Source: a virus. Taken from it: a DNA stretch of 30,065 nt. Numbering within the stretch: position 1 is the first letter of the stretch; each line of letters begins with the position of its first letter. Positions 29,796 to 30,065 of this stretch are shown one piece after another. A model generated the notes under the pieces. It had not been told where the DNA came from. It did no database searches and was given only the letters and a program-made list of their open reading frames with translations. The position numbers and the translations under genes are program-made. The DNA lies in IMG/VR virus record IMGVR_UViG_3300024257_000043, positions 1-30,065 of that record, one strand, 5' to 3'.

Positions 29796-29820
29796 AAATG
29801 CTTAATCCTTTTAAAAAAGA
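29784..29820 (+). repeat. Duplicated start region, copy 2
   Basis: Same segment as 29465-29503, spanning the end of the previous gene and the start of the next. Confidence 0.8.
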
Positions 29821-30065
29821 ACGCTTCATAGTTTGGCACAATGATACTGCTGATCGTGTGATTGTTGAAAGAAATTGGTTTCAACGGTTGTTGTATCCTA
29901 TTTGTTTTGCAACTTGTACCGAAATTATGAAGTCAAGCCAGATTAAAATAAAAATAGATTCTGCTGAAAAGTTTGTTGAGCATATAAAATCACATCTTGC
30001 CGATGATGAATATGTAGTTTGTAAGATATGTGGAAAATCCGTTGAAGAAATATATATAGATTCAA
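29798..30065 (+). CDS. Hypothetical protein, N-terminal part (runs off right edge)
   Basis: An open frame from ATG 29798 to the edge, 89 codons seen, beginning MLNPFKKERFIVWHNDTADR. It shares MLNPFKK with the gene before it but diverges after that. VCKICGK near residue 77 is half of a possible zinc site. AAAGGA precedes the ATG. Function unknown. Confidence 0.6.
   Translation, partial: MLNPFKKERFIVWHNDTADRVIVERNWFQRLLYPICFATCTEIMKSSQIKIKIDSAEKFVEHIKSHLADDEYVVCKICGKSVEEIYIDS

Overview
This window looks like part of the genome of a tailed double-stranded DNA bacteriophage (Caudoviricetes). Two divergent gene blocks meet at a gene-free, very AT-rich control region near 12.2-12.98 kb. The left block (minus strand, 12141 to the left edge) is a virion module: terminase small and large subunits, a small protein, a P22-like portal, an acidic scaffold-like protein, an endonuclease VII-type HNH gene, an N4-gp56-like major capsid protein, two paralogous virion proteins, a head-tail adaptor, a large tail protein and a tail fibre that runs off the left edge. 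There is no tape-measure or major tail protein between capsid and fibre, so a short-tailed (podovirus-like) virion is the best guess. The host cannot be read from the sequence; the promoters look sigma70-like and most genes have AGGAG-type ribosome binding sites.

The right block (plus strand, 12979 to the right edge) is the early and replication module. It opens with small genes, several of them winged-helix or ribbon-helix-helix DNA-binding proteins, placed between reused hairpin and Shine-Dalgarno cassettes. It continues with a primase-polymerase/helicase (794 aa), many overlapping small genes, a DUF2800 Cas4-like nuclease, ThyX thymidylate synthase, a MazG-like NTP pyrophosphatase, a DUF2815 single-strand DNA-binding protein, a predicted nucleotidyltransferase, a DUF6378 protein and a family A DNA polymerase with an intact proofreading domain. 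Together these supply priming, unwinding, synthesis, strand protection and dTMP production. No RNA polymerase, integrase or lysis gene is visible.

The most notable content is regulatory. Four promoters share one layout: CACCAA, exactly 29 bases, TTGGTG, with TTTAC(T/A)-N17-TATAAT inside or overlapping, and further promoters are degenerate relatives. Four winged-helix paralogues, two of them directly behind such promoters, are the natural candidate regulators. A 164-base tract with one G:C pair lies next to four 63-67 base repeats and is a candidate origin; a 17-base copy of the repeat core sits inverted 14 kb away, next to another promoter. A second gene-free region (about 15.86-16.54 kb) has its own degenerate repeats and a long inverted repeat.
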